DNA from: CALMFT01 sp041674565 | GTDB lineage: Bacteria > Patescibacteriota > Gracilibacteria > Absconditabacterales > Absconditicoccaceae | Reading direction: 5' to 3' | Assembly (NCBI GenBank): GCA_041674565.1 | Contig: JBAYVQ010000001.1 | Location: 50,674 to 114,673 of the forward strand | DNA length: 64,000 bases | Part shown: positions 20,053 to 30,617 of the stretch, piece by piece | How the letters are laid out: each line of letters starts with the position of its first letter | Position numbering within the stretch: the first letter of the stretch is position 1 | The notes under the pieces: generated by a model | What the model was told of the DNA's origin: nothing | The model's input: only the letters and a program-made list of their open reading frames with translations | Database searches by the model: none | Program-made: the position numbers and the translations under genes

Positions 20053-23000
20053 ATGGTATTCCCCAAAAGATTTGATTTTTCTAGAGAGCAAGAAATATAT
20101 AAAGATAGCGTGAAGAGCGGCTACTTCAAACCAGAGATAAACGCAAAGAAATCTAAGGGCGAGACGTTTGTAGTGCCAATACCGCCACCTAATGTAACGG
20201 GCCAGTTGCATATTGGTCACTGATTGTTTGCTACCATTCAAGATTCGTTTTGTAGATATCACAGGATGAAGGGTAAGGAGGTGCTTTGGATACCAGGCAC
20301 TGACCATGCAGGTATTTCTACACAGGTACAGGTAGAAAAAAAGCTCAAGAAAGAATCTGGCCAGACAAGACATGACCTAGGAAGAGTGGAATTTCTCAAA
20401 CAAGTGCGGGACTTCGCAAGCCATTATCGCCAAACAATATTGGATCAATTTGCTTTGTTGGGTTGTAGTGTGGATCGAGATAGAGAACATTTTACCCTGT
20501 CTGAGAGACTTAGTAGAGCAGTAAGAAAATCATTCAAAAATCTGTATGACCAAAAGAAAATATACCTAGGCTATCGTATTACCAATCGATGTAATAGATG
20601 TCAGACTGTGCTTAGCGATGCAGAAATAGAGATGACCCCAACCAAGTCCAAACTCTATCAAGTGAGATATTTTCTCATTGGAGGTAAAAACAACCACTTG
20701 GATGTCTACACCACGAGACCAGAAACCATACCAGCGGATGTTGCTCTTGCTGTACATCCTGCCGATAAGAGGTATAAAGGAATAGTCTGAAAGGAAGTGA
20801 TGGTACCTTTTGTGAATCGTAAGATACCTATCGTCGCTGATGAGTCAGTGGATATGAGTTTTGGTTCTGGAGTACTCAAGATTACCCCTACTCATGATCA
20901 GACTGATTTTGAGATAGGGACGAGACACAATTTGCCTACTGATATATTTGCGATTGATAAGCAAGGTAAGCGAGCAAGTGTAGTTCCTGAATTCGGTGGC
21001 ATGGAAGTCGAGAAATTTTTCGACAATTATATCTTGAGGATGCAGGAGATCGGTAATCTTATTGCTACACAAGAATATGACAATAACACTCCTCATTGCG
21101 AAAGATGTGCTACTAGGATAGAGCCTTTGGCTAGTGAACAGTGGTTTGTAGATGTCAAAGAGTATGCAGAAAAAACTTTGGAAGTGATTGATAACCAGAC
21201 GATACATGTCTATCCTGAAAGATTTCAGGTTATGTTTCATAATTGGCTTGATACCATCAAACCACGATGCATTAGTAGACAGTTGTGGTGGTGACATAGA
21301 GTTCCAGTTTGGACAAACGAGAAGGGAGACTTGGTTTGCATGGATGAGGACTATGTTTTGGAGCGTGCCGAAAAAGAGTCCGACAAGAGTGTCATACTGA
21401 GTCTGGTTATTTTTAATCTTATCGCAGATAATAGACTAGAAGAGCAGTTTGAATTTCATGATTTGCTAGAGGCATTATTGAAGCAATGTTTGGTAAAAAA
21501 TGATGGCCTTACTTACCAATTATACTTTTCCATTTACCGTACTAAGTTTGCTAAAAATACCGCTTTATTAAAAGAAATTACTGCGCTAGAAAAATGTCTG
21601 AATAAATTGAGTGATAATAATGTGGATGAAAAAGCTCTTGACGATCTTTTTGGTATGTTGAAGGATGCTTATGGTATCTCATCTGCAAAAAATGGTTTCA
21701 CGTTTCATCGAGAGCATATCACTGGTTGTAAATCGCTGAAGCAGCATACTGATGTCCTAGACACCTGGTTTTCTAGTGGTTTGTGGCCATTCAGCACTTT
21801 AGGTCGACCAGAAAAAACTCCAGATCTGGATAAGTACTTCCCAGCTACTTTACTTGAGACAGCAAATGATATATTATTCCCCTGGGTCTGTAGGATGATC
21901 ATGATGAGTTTCGCTAATATGGATAGCATACCATTTAGTCATGTCTATTTTCATGGCTTGATCCGTGACGATAAGGGTGCTAAAATGAGTAAATCAAAAG
22001 GCAATGTCGTAGATCCTTTGGAGCTTATCCAAAAATATGGAACTGATGCCTTGAGGCTATCCTTGATAGCAAATAACCCTGCATGAAATGATATGAACTA
22101 TAGTGAAACAAGAGCCGATTATTACTCTAGATTTGTTACGAAGCTGTGGAATGCGAGTAGATACGTATGGATGAACGCTATAGGTGAGGAAGCCGTGGAT
22201 GCATCCATCGATCTGGATGTATTGAGACAGTACATTTATGATAACCAGACTCAGCTCAATGACTTTGATAGATGGATACTAAATGGTGTAGATGAGCTTA
22301 TTATCGCTTCAGAGAAACAGTTTCAAGCATACAATATAGCCCAAACATCGGACGATATTGTGAAGTTCGTATGGAACAATTTTTGTGATCGATATATAGA
22401 AATTGCAAAGATCCAAAAAAATGATTTTACCGACAAGATACTGTTGTATGTCATAGGTACAATGCTCAAGTTATTACACCCATTTGCTCCTTTTGTTACT
22501 CAGGAGCTGTGGTCTGTAATGGGATACGGGAAGGAAGGCTTGTGTATAGCCTCTTATCCAATTCCTATGGGCGTAGGCACTATGAATACGCAAACAAAAT
22601 TATTTATCGAACTCATATCGGAGTTTAGAAACTTGAAGAATGAATGCGGTATCAAACCCAATGAAAAGATAACGGCTCTTATCAAGGCCAATACCAACAT
22701 CATTAATATGGTAAAGCAATATGAGGCAATGTTTCGTAAGATTGTAATGTGTGAAGAGCTTGTCATGATACCCGTAACTCATGATTTACCTATGGAGTAC
22801 ACTACTAAAATTGTATTCGACATAACTATAGGTATCAAAACTGTGCAAGTCATTGATATCAAACTTCAAATATCCAAACTTGAGGAGCAATTTGCCACAG
22901 AGAGTAAGTTTGTTGCAGATATGCAATCGCTGCTAGTGTCCGAATGATTTCTTAAGTCTGCCCCAGAAGCTATCAGACAAGCTAAGCAAGATAAACTGGA

Positions 23001-23064
23001 AGAGGTGAAGTCAAAAATTAAACAAATTGAACAAGAGCTGCAAAGATTGAAATATATGGGTTAA
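20053..23064 (+). CDS. valS: Valine-tRNA ligase with large internal insertion
   Basis: 1003 residues. Class I signatures: [16 protein letters not shown] (HIGH followed by a TGA glycine) and [10 protein letters not shown]. The editing domain is present ([14 protein letters not shown] and [22 protein letters not shown]). The C-terminus ends in a coiled-coil arm ([19 protein letters not shown]) typical of ValRS. Between GHRVPVW (ends ~21311) and [10 protein letters not shown] (starts 21751) there are about 146 codons where standard ValRS has about 40. The extra ~105 residues are charged and helical, with no recognised domain. The gene ends with TAA and has its own terminator. Confidence 0.95.
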
Positions 23065-23082
23065 TGTAATCTTTATGTGAAA

Positions 23083-23117
23083 CCCGCTCAACTGTTGGTA
23101 CAGGAGCGGGCTTTTTT
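23083..23117 (+). terminator. Intrinsic terminator after valS
   Basis: CCCGCTC (23083-23089) pairs with GAGCGGG (23104-23110), followed by six T. The T tract overlaps the stop codon of the convergent gene. Confidence 0.85.
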
Positions 23118-24561
23118 AGTTGGACACACTGTAACAGTTCCATAATCAGACTATATCATATTCTGCATTTATGGGGAATATTCCAAATTTCGCTTCAGGA
23201 TCGGAACTATTTGTGTAAGGTTTGGAGCAGTTGGGTGTATTGATAATTGCTTTTTTGAAGTAGGGGGTTATTTTGTCGTGGGTCCCTATGTCGCTGCTGC
23301 CCACTGTGTATACGATTGCTTTATTCATCCGTTCCGCTACTTTGGGTATCACGATGTAACCATCTGTTCCCTTTGTTGGTCATACTACCTTAAGTTGCGT
23401 CTTATCTAACTTGTAACTTACGAAGATATTGTCTGGTAACTCAAAGGTAAGTTCTGGTCAAATGTACATCTGAGAAGCTATCATACTTGGCAGTGTATCG
23501 CTTGTTATTTGTTGATTTTTGATGATGGGAGTGCTGCTGTTTTTCATTGTTAATACAGGTCCCAAATACCTTAGATTGCCGAACTTTAACGGTCATAAGA
23601 CATTGATTTTTACTTGACTGTCTGCTACGGGGTTACCCAATTTGTCGAAGAAACCTTGAGAGAACTGATTGCTTGTTTCATAGCCGCAGGGCTTATTGAT
23701 TTTTTGGAAATGATCTCCTATTTTCTTGATTTGTTGAAGTTCTATGCCTCATCATGCACACTTTTTAGCTATACTGATACTAATTTCAGGATTAACTTTG
23801 ATGACTACACTGCCATCTTGGGCCTGTTGTAATATGACTCAGTTTGCCTGAGTTGTTTTTGGTAATAGTGGATCGCTGCACAAATCTAGTAAACATACTT
23901 TATCCATAGTGCTATAAAATTTTGCTCATTCTCGTGTTTGAATTGTAGTATACTGCAATGCGTACTCATTGCCTATTTTGCCTAGGACATAGTATGTATT
24001 GTTACCAGGCTTGATGGTATTTTTGTTATTATCTAGAGTTAATGATCGTATCTGACTATTGATGGAGGCTTGTTCTACCATATATACACCATCTTTGTTA
24101 CTTCAGATTATATATACTTTTGATATATCATTGTCTATAGTTCCAGATAGAGTTATGGAAGGTGCTACTTCTCAGTGTACCGAGTTGACTGATATTTTCT
24201 GTACTCCAGTCATGCTTATAGTGTCTGTATCAATATAGGTGTTTACAGAAGCGTCGTTTTGCAGTATGATCAAGGCTTTGTTGAACTGTTCTATATATCA
24301 CGTAGGATAAACGAAACCTGTTTCTGCTTGTCATGACAGTGTATCTCCACTTAGAGCGTCTTCATTATTTCCGCTTCAGAACCAGTAATCACCAACAGTA
24401 GGTATATTGCCAGTGGCATCTTTACTATCATCTATTTGTATGTCATTATCGTTATACAAAAACACATATGTTGTGACCGTAGCGGCTATTCATACTATCA
24501 AACCAGCAAACATATAGATAAGCTGACTTGGATTGGAAGTACTCAGTGAGCGCGATTGCAT
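23116..24561 (-). CDS. Membrane-anchored extracellular protein of unknown function
   Basis: 481 residues from the ATG at 24559-24561. A short cytoplasmic N-terminus is followed by one transmembrane helix (IYMFAGLIVGIAATVTTYVF) and a long extracellular part. The latter contains an Ig-like segment of the kind seen in many CPR cell-wall proteins (APSITLSGTIDNDISKVYII, then GNNTYYVLGKIGNEYALQY) and a cysteine-containing region. No catalytic motif is evident. It is divergent from rlmE and convergent with valS. An upstream extension without ATG is open but less plausible. Confidence 0.6.
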
Positions 24562-24639
24562 GCAGGATGGGGTAAGAGTTAAAGTACAGCTATTGTATTG
24601 GATATCGATTAAATTATGCTTGAGATAGATTATTTTTTT

Positions 24640-25260
24640 TGGATTTGCAAGATGACTTTCCAATCGTTTAAACCTCAGGACCACTTTTTTAAGAAAGCTA
24701 AAGAGCAGCATTTTGTCGCAAGATCAATCTATAAACTACAAGAAATTGATGAAAAGTATCATTTTTTTGGTAAGTGAGTCCGTACTGTACTGGATATCGG
24801 ATGTAGTCCAGGAAGCCGGTTGCAATATGTGCATCAGTGTATTGGCAAAAACAAAGGATTTCAAGGTATAGGTTTGGATATTCAAGATGTCAAGGTTGAT
24901 CTTGAGGGTATCTCTACCTATGTTTGTGATGCTACCAACCAAGATGCTTGCCGTGCGATTATGGACGACAACAACATTGCCAAATTCGATCTTATCCTAT
25001 CTGACCTTGCCCCCAATACTATTGGATTTAAAGATATAGATGCAATGAGATGTATTGGTGTATTGGAGGGTACGTTGTGGTTGTATGAGCAATATCTCAA
25101 ACCATGAGGCAAGTTCGCTATGAAGATATTTATGTGACCTGGTTTTGACGAGTTTGTAAGTAACTGCAAGAAGATACGATGAGCTACCAATATCAAGCTT
25201 TTTAAACCAAAGGCATGTAGAGATATTAGCAAAGAGATATATATCGTCAAACGAAGATAA
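24640..25260 (+). CDS. rlmE: 23S rRNA 2'-O-methyltransferase RlmE/FtsJ
   Basis: About 206 residues. The Rossmann SAM site is VLDIGCSPGSRLQYV. The K-D-K-E catalytic tetrad of the family can be placed at ARSIYKL, LSDLAPN, FAMKIF and SKEIYIV. The family methylates U2552 of 23S rRNA. No ATG or GTG is in frame at the expected N-terminus: the nearest ATG codons (24617, 24653) are in another frame. I therefore take TTG 24640 or TTG 24646 as start; the exact start is uncertain. A single-base sequencing error near 24655-24660 would also bring ATG 24653 into frame. It ends with TAA at the edge of a terminator. Confidence 0.88.
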
Positions 25261-25288
25261 AAAAAATGCCCCGTAAGGGGCATTTTTT
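25259..25288. terminator. Terminator between rlmE and a convergent small gene
   Basis: AAAAAATGCCCC and GGGGCATTTTTT around a GTAA tetraloop. The symmetric A/T flanks suggest use from both sides. Confidence 0.85.
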
Positions 25289-25499
25289 ATTCTGTAATGA
25301 TTGCTCTAGGGTCTATTTGACCAGGTTTTCATGGTTTTATCTGCAAGTTTAATGTCGCAGCTAGTCAATCTACTGTAGCTGTTAATGTTTTTTCTAGCGG
25401 TCTCGTCAACTCTTCTATCAATTGCAGACCTTCCAGTGGTTGCTGTCTTTCAAATACCTTCTCGCCATTTGGCAGTGTCATTGTTTTTCTTCTAGTCAT
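25287..25499 (-). CDS. Small protein of unknown function
   Basis: 70 residues from the ATG at 25497-25499 (an ATG at 25547 would add 16 mostly hydrophobic residues). It starts basic (MTRRKTMTLPNGEKVFE) and continues with a helical segment LQLIEELTRPLEKTLTATVD and a proline/glycine-rich end. Two glycines use TGA. No family is recognised. It ends at the terminator shared with rlmE. Confidence 0.5.
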
Positions 25500-25576
25500 A
25501 TTATATGCATAAAATATAAAAAAGGCTGTCATTCTAGATATTTTCACGATTATATCAACATTTCATTTCAGATTAT

Positions 25577-25605
25577 TTGATTTTTTACAATAATTGTGTT
25601 ATAAC
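25577..25605 (+). promoter_or_regulatory. Candidate promoter with very short leader
   Basis: TTGATT (25577-25582), a 17-bp spacer and TATAAC (25600-25605). The ATG of the next gene is only 7 bp after the -10 box, so the transcript would start at or next to the start codon (leaderless). The -35 box partly overlaps an ATAATCTGA repeat at 25568-25576. Confidence 0.4.
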
Positions 25606-25612
25606 TCCTGTA

Positions 25613-26464
25613 ATGAAAAAACCTAGCGCATCTATCCTTATCGTTACCCTCTTTCTGCTCATTATTACGGGTTTGATTGGGGTTATAGTGATGGCATATA
25701 TCAGAAGTATGCTTGCGTTTACCAATAGATTTCACGATTACCAAAAGGCTTTTTACCTTGCAAATGCTGGGCTGGAGCTACAACTTGTAAAAGCAAAGTA
25801 TCATGGATTTGGATACGAGGACGAATTGGGCTCAGGCAGTAAAACTGTCACGGAAAATATTGCTTGTGCGAGTGCTAAATGCGTATTTTCGTGTGATCTC
25901 AAAACTAAAAGTTATGTCACTTCTCAAACCGAACAGGTCACATCAAATACTATCTCCTGCGTTGATTTGGGTTATTATACCGATACTACTAAGTTGATCA
26001 GTAGTCTATATCTTTTTGAAGATGCCGCGAATAAGTCTAACCAGCAAGAATGAACACTAGTGTCTGACAAAGAACTAATCAAGATAGCAAATACCAATAT
26101 TGTGATAAGAATTGAGGGTATCAGTTCATATAGGCTTGCTTTGCAGGCTAGCAACCCAGAAGGAGAAGCAAGCGACTTTGATAAAATAGTAGATCTCAAT
26201 GCCACCACAGTCGATCTATTGGACTATCAGGCAGATTTTTTTACTCAGATCCCTGACGATCATCAGGTAAAAGTGAAGATTATCAATGACCTGAAACAAG
26301 ATGGTACCGTGTGCTTTGAGGTAAAACCCTGAGGCGAAAGGGTGCCATGATTTCATCAAGTGGTCACAAGTATTGGTTATTTCAATAATACTGTCGTCAG
26401 ATTACAGGCAATTCAGACGAATATCCCATGAGATGAGCAGGACCTAGCCGGCTGAAACATATAG
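25613..26464 (+). CDS. PilX-like pilus-associated membrane protein
   Basis: 283 residues. It begins MKKPSASILIVTLFLLIITGLIGVIVMAYIR, an N-terminal hydrophobic helix followed by AFYLANAGLELQLVKAKY, the layout of PilX/PilV-type minor pilins (single helix, then the FYLAEAGLE-like motif). No glycine-Phe prepilin cleavage site is clear. The extracellular part has two pairs of cysteines (SAKCVFSC and others). It lies upstream of mscS and ends with TAG. A role in type IV pilus assembly is inferred from the motif only. Confidence 0.65.
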
Positions 26465-26533
26465 TAGTATTTTTCTTGCGTTATCAGGACCATTTGCCTA
26501 TAATGAGACATTGATTACTTCCTAGCGCGGTCA

Positions 26534-27397
26534 ATGTCTTTTTCCTTCTCTCAGATTATTCCTTATCTTATCAAATTCCTTTTTAGTCTGGGTTTTGTGC
26601 TTTTTTTAGTTCTTTTGGCCAAGCTTGTATCTAAGAGGGTAAGATATTCTGTAAACAATAATGATCTGGAGGCGAGTGCCTACAATGAGAGACTTGCGGA
26701 TCTTATGGGGGATGCGACGTACCGAGGTATGATTACTTTCGCTGTGATGATATTTTTCCAGATGATGGGTATCAATATTTGATTTTTGATAACCTGACTG
26801 ACATTTGGAATCGGTTTTGCCATCAAGGAGATACTTGGGAACATGTTTGCGGGGATGATGATTTTAACCAATAAGAAATTTACTATAGGTGACATTGTGC
26901 AGTTTGAGTGAAAATTGGATTATTTTGGCAAAATCATTGAGATCAATATTCGCTATACCGTTATACAGACATTTGATCACAGGAGAGTTATTGTGCCCAA
27001 TATTATGTTGGTAAGTAACTTCGTAAAAACGTTTAGTACCGAGGAAATTATCAAAATTGATGTGAGTATTGATGTATGATTTCAAGATGATCCAAGCGCT
27101 GTATGCGATATCATTAGAGAATATCTTATATCTAAAGACTATGTTGTTCAAAAAGAGAGTACCAAAGTAACTCTCTCTGGTGTATTTCATTCTGGCTATA
27201 GTTTGAAGATGTTTTTCTACATCAAGCCCAAAGGGAAGGCTGGATTACTGAAGGCGAAATCTGAGATAAAGAAAGAACTTCTGTGATTGTTTGACAAACA
27301 CGGTTGGACCTATCCTCGAGATCATATAGCCATTACTACTGATAAGTGAGATAAGTGATTGCTGGGCACTATGTTGTACGCTACTGGGAAGATTTAA
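26534..27397 (+). CDS. mscS: Small-conductance mechanosensitive channel MscS
   Basis: 287 residues, the classic length. Two outer helices (FLFSLGFVLFLVLLAKLV and MITFAVMIFFQMMGINIGFLI) are followed by the pore helix with its glycine/alanine pattern (LTFGIGFAIKEILGNMFAGMMIL). The beta domain signature KKFTIGDIVQFEG comes next, then the alpha-beta C-terminal domain (VIVPNIMLVSNFVKTFS). It opens under membrane tension to release osmolytes. Its 3' end overlaps the convergent yidD-fmt gene by 17 bp. Confidence 0.93.
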
Positions 27398-28652
27398 GAT
27401 ATCATCTCTTTCGTTCATTCCAATTCATTGCTTTTTTCCCTTCTGGCTTTAGCGAGAATGCCCTGATACCAGGATTTGCATTGTATTTTTCATCTATCGC
27501 CAAATTGTGCTTTGTTTCTTCGTATTTTTCCAAATCAATCTCGATATTTTCAACAATTACTCTTTTATCTTTATATACAAAATATATTTTTGGCCGTCAA
27601 TGATATGCGTTATAAATCCTTAGTAATTGCTCCAAAGTCATAGCAAATATATCCACCAAGCCTTGCTCTTTTTCTATTTTACTTGTGAAGCTTGCTTTAC
27701 CGTGATCTTGAGATACTTTTGTTAACTTTCATGCTGCAAATTGTTTGAGTTTTTGTTCAACAAACTTCGGTCAAACCTCCGAAAATATATCATAAAGCTT
27801 TGTTGCGTGTATCGAGGGATCCAAGTGAATTTCTTTAGTAGCGATAATATCTCACTCGTCCAATCCTGGACTCATTGTTATGAGCGTGATACCTGTTATT
27901 TTATCTCCATTGAGAAGTGATGTCTGTACTGGCGTTGCTCATCTATACTTGGGTAGTAATGATCGATGAATATTTACTGGAGCAACACTGGGGATGCTCA
28001 ATATGTGCTCGGGAAGTACTTTTCAATATGCAGTTACCACAAAGTAATCTGCTTGTAAATTTTGTAACCATGATTGAATCTTTTCTCCTTCTCAAGGATA
28101 TTTAATGCTGTTCAGCTTAAGTGTTTGAGGGGTTTGTATCAATCCTTCCGTCTGGATTCATTTGCTTTGCGCTATATTGAGTGCGACTTTTTTGATAATG
28201 CTATGCTTCATTTCAAGCCCTCTACCTGATGGTTGGTCTGGTTGTGTGACCACTCATACTATTTGAAAATCATCATTGTTCCATAGGGACTCCAAAAAAG
28301 CTATACCTATGGGTGCCGAAGAAAAAAATACTACACGCAAAGGTTTGGAATTTGATGGGATTTGTGGTACTGGATCGTCGATTATTCATCTTCCAGGAGT
28401 ACAATTACTGACTCTGTCCATAATAGGCAGTATGGATTTAAAAAATCAAAAACGTTTTATATGTTCTAGCGCGTATTGACTGCAATGTGGTTCGTGTCTG
28501 CATACTTTCCCTTTTAGCCAAAAACGAGGTAGTCCTTTGTCTGGAGATAAAATGATCTGATATAATCTGATCAGGAAGAGTGCTATCTGGCTGAGTACTT
28601 TGTTTATCATGCGAATGATGATTGATATGAGTATGCTAAGACTAGTCAGCAT
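27381..28652 (-). CDS. fmt: YidD-methionyl-tRNA formyltransferase fusion
   Basis: 423 residues in one uninterrupted code-25 frame. Residues 1 to ~100 are YidD: an N-terminal hydrophobic helix, LYQIILSPDKGLPRFW, then CRHEPHCSQYALEHIKRFG (the glycine is TGA 28446-28448), and the YidD end motif NCTPGRGIIDDPVP. After a short linker the Fmt Rossmann domain starts (LRVVFFSSAPIGIAFLE) with HRSLLPKYRGATPVQ and the C-terminal OB-like domain. YidD assists insertion of membrane proteins, whereas Fmt formylates initiator Met-tRNA. The reading frames are joined without stop, so co-translation as one chain is expected. An internal Fmt start (e.g. ATG 28421) cannot be excluded. The start overlaps prfA by 11 bp. 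Confidence 0.88.
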
Positions 28653-29718
28653 CTCCCGTGCCTAGTACTCCTTTTTGGCTTGCTACAATGCAAGCATCAA
28701 TAAGAGGACCTATGTTACCAAGCATAACGTTGGGTAAATTGGACCGTGATTGTTTGATACGATGGTCGGTGATACGATCTTGAGGGTAGTTGTATGTTCT
28801 GATTTTTTCTGATCTTTCTCCTGTCCCTATTTGTGCTCCTCTTGCTGCTTTTTCGGCATTTTGAATCTTTTCCTGTTCTATTTGATAGAGCCTTGATCTT
28901 AGTACTGACCATGCTTTGTCTTTATTTTGTAGTTGAGATTTGCTATCACCTATAGTTACAATGAGCCCTGAAGGTATATGTCTAAGTCTTACTCATGTTT
29001 GGTTCTTGTTTGCGTTTTGACCTCATGAGGAGCTTGCTGCATAAGTATCTATCTCTACTTCGCTTGGGTTAATCTGAAAATCAAATTCCTCGGCTTCTGG
29101 CATAATTGCGATAGTCACTGTAGATGTATGTACTCTTCCTTGAGATTCTGTTTCTGGTATTCTTTGTACTCTATGTACTCATGACTCAAACTTCATCCTG
29201 CTATATACTCTCTCTCCGCTTATTTTCATGATAATGAGTTTTACTCATCCTATATCAGATAGTTGTTGTTCTATGATATCGTATTTTCGACCCATCTGGT
29301 CTGCATAGAGACAGTAACACTTAAATAACTCTGCACCAAAAAGTCATGCTTCGTCTCATCAGGCTGCAGGTCTAATTTCTACGAAGCAATCCTTGTCGTC
29401 GTTTGGATCTTTGGGTAGCATTTCCTCTGTTAACTCTTCTTCCATCCTTTGCAATTTGGTTGCCGATTCTGAGAGCTGAAGTCTTGCCATGTCAATCATC
29501 TCTTGATCTGTTTCTGTTTCAATTATCTCTTTTGCTTCACTATGTTCATGATAGAGAGAGACATACGTTTTTGCTAGCTCGTAGAGCTTTTTGTCGCTAT
29601 TTAATTGACGGTTTACTCTAGTGAGTTCTTTGATATTAGAAAAAATTTCTGGCTTATAAAGCTCCTCTTGTAATGTTTCATACGTCTTTACAATCTCTTT
29701 ACACTTCTCAATCAACAT
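28642..29718 (-). CDS. prfA: Peptide chain release factor 1
   Basis: 358 residues. RF1 reads UAA and UAG, the only stops in code 25. The N-terminal coiled-coil domain ([20 protein letters not shown]) is followed by EIRPAAGGDEAGLFGAELF. The stop-recognition region is [15 protein letters not shown], with tripeptide PET where many RF1 have PxT. The catalytic loop is [17 protein letters not shown], and the first glycine of GGQ is itself coded by TGA (29023-29025). Loss of UGA decoding as glycine would therefore truncate RF1. The start ATG (29718) lies inside the end of the PrsW-like gene, and the stop overlaps yidD-fmt: a tight operon. Confidence 0.95.
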
Positions 29719-30397
29719 GCTGTGGAGTCTGATTATCAATAAATAATCTATCGGATTTATAGAGTAGGAAAGCAAGCATATAGTAACCACCTATAATGAA
29801 AATGATGCTTATTGCTAGGTGAGATGAGATAAGGGATCGATTATAGACTCGATGCAGTCATACACCTCAGAAAAAACCAAGGATAACCCAATAGAGGCGA
29901 TGTAGTTTGGGTTTTTGAGCATATTCATAAGCGCCATAGCCTATGATACCTGTAAATATAGCGTGCATGATACTGTTACTTAGTATCCTGGTGACACCAA
30001 TAGAAGCAATATCTCATCCGTTTCGTGAGTAATATATGTAGATAATATTTTCGATAATGGCGAATCACACTCCACAAACTATAGCATGAGCAACATAATC
30101 TGATGCAAGACGTGGTTCTTGGGATGAATGACGAGCTATATAACTTGATACAGATTTACTGCCTTCTTCGGTTAGTACTTTTGTTGCAATGGAGCTCAAC
30201 TGTAGACCTTTTGCTATGCCAAGCGATCCTGCGGCGGCTACAAATCCATACACTATAATGTCTTTTATGCTGATGTTTCTTTTGAAAAGCTCTTTAAATA
30301 GCCAAATCCAAAAATAACCAGAAAGAATATTGAGGGCGACTATACTGGAAATAATAACAAATATCATTGTGTAGAGTGAAATATAGAGTAATGACAC
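29699..30397 (-). CDS. PrsW-like intramembrane protease family protein
   Basis: About 232 residues from GTG 30397, which lies 4 bp after the stop of the preceding small gene (an in-frame GCN-free ATG at 30454 would overlap that gene by 53 bp). Multiple hydrophobic helices are seen. The family signatures are VLTEEGSKSV (EE-x2-K), AIVCGVGFAIIENIIYI (G-x-GFA-x2-EN) and RILSNSIMHAIFTGIIGYG (R...H). These are the glutamate and histidine motifs of M82/PrsW-type membrane metalloproteases. The substrate is unknown. The 3' end overlaps the prfA start by 20 bp. Confidence 0.75.
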
Positions 30398-30401
30398 GGG
30401 A

Positions 30402-30557
30402 TTATTCTTCTTCTGTCTCGATGGTGTCAATAGTACTAACGAATCATTTGCCATATTTTGTTTCCAAGGCTTTGTACATGGTATCGAGTATATCGTCTTC
30501 GGCTATTCCTTTTGTTTGCACTTCGAGCTCTATGATGAGCGTAGTGAGTTGTGGCAT
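30402..30557 (-). CDS. Small acidic protein of unknown function
   Basis: 51 residues from the ATG at 30555-30557 to TAA. Very acidic (MPQLTTLIIELEVQTKGIAE, ending in IDTIETEEE) with one TGA glycine. It is placed between the TPR gene and the PrsW-like gene in the same direction with little spacing. No family is recognised. Confidence 0.45.
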
Positions 30558-30617
30558 GATCTGGAAATTTTAGGATAACTAAAAATGATGTGCAATCAAC
30601 AGTCTAAGCACAAGCAG

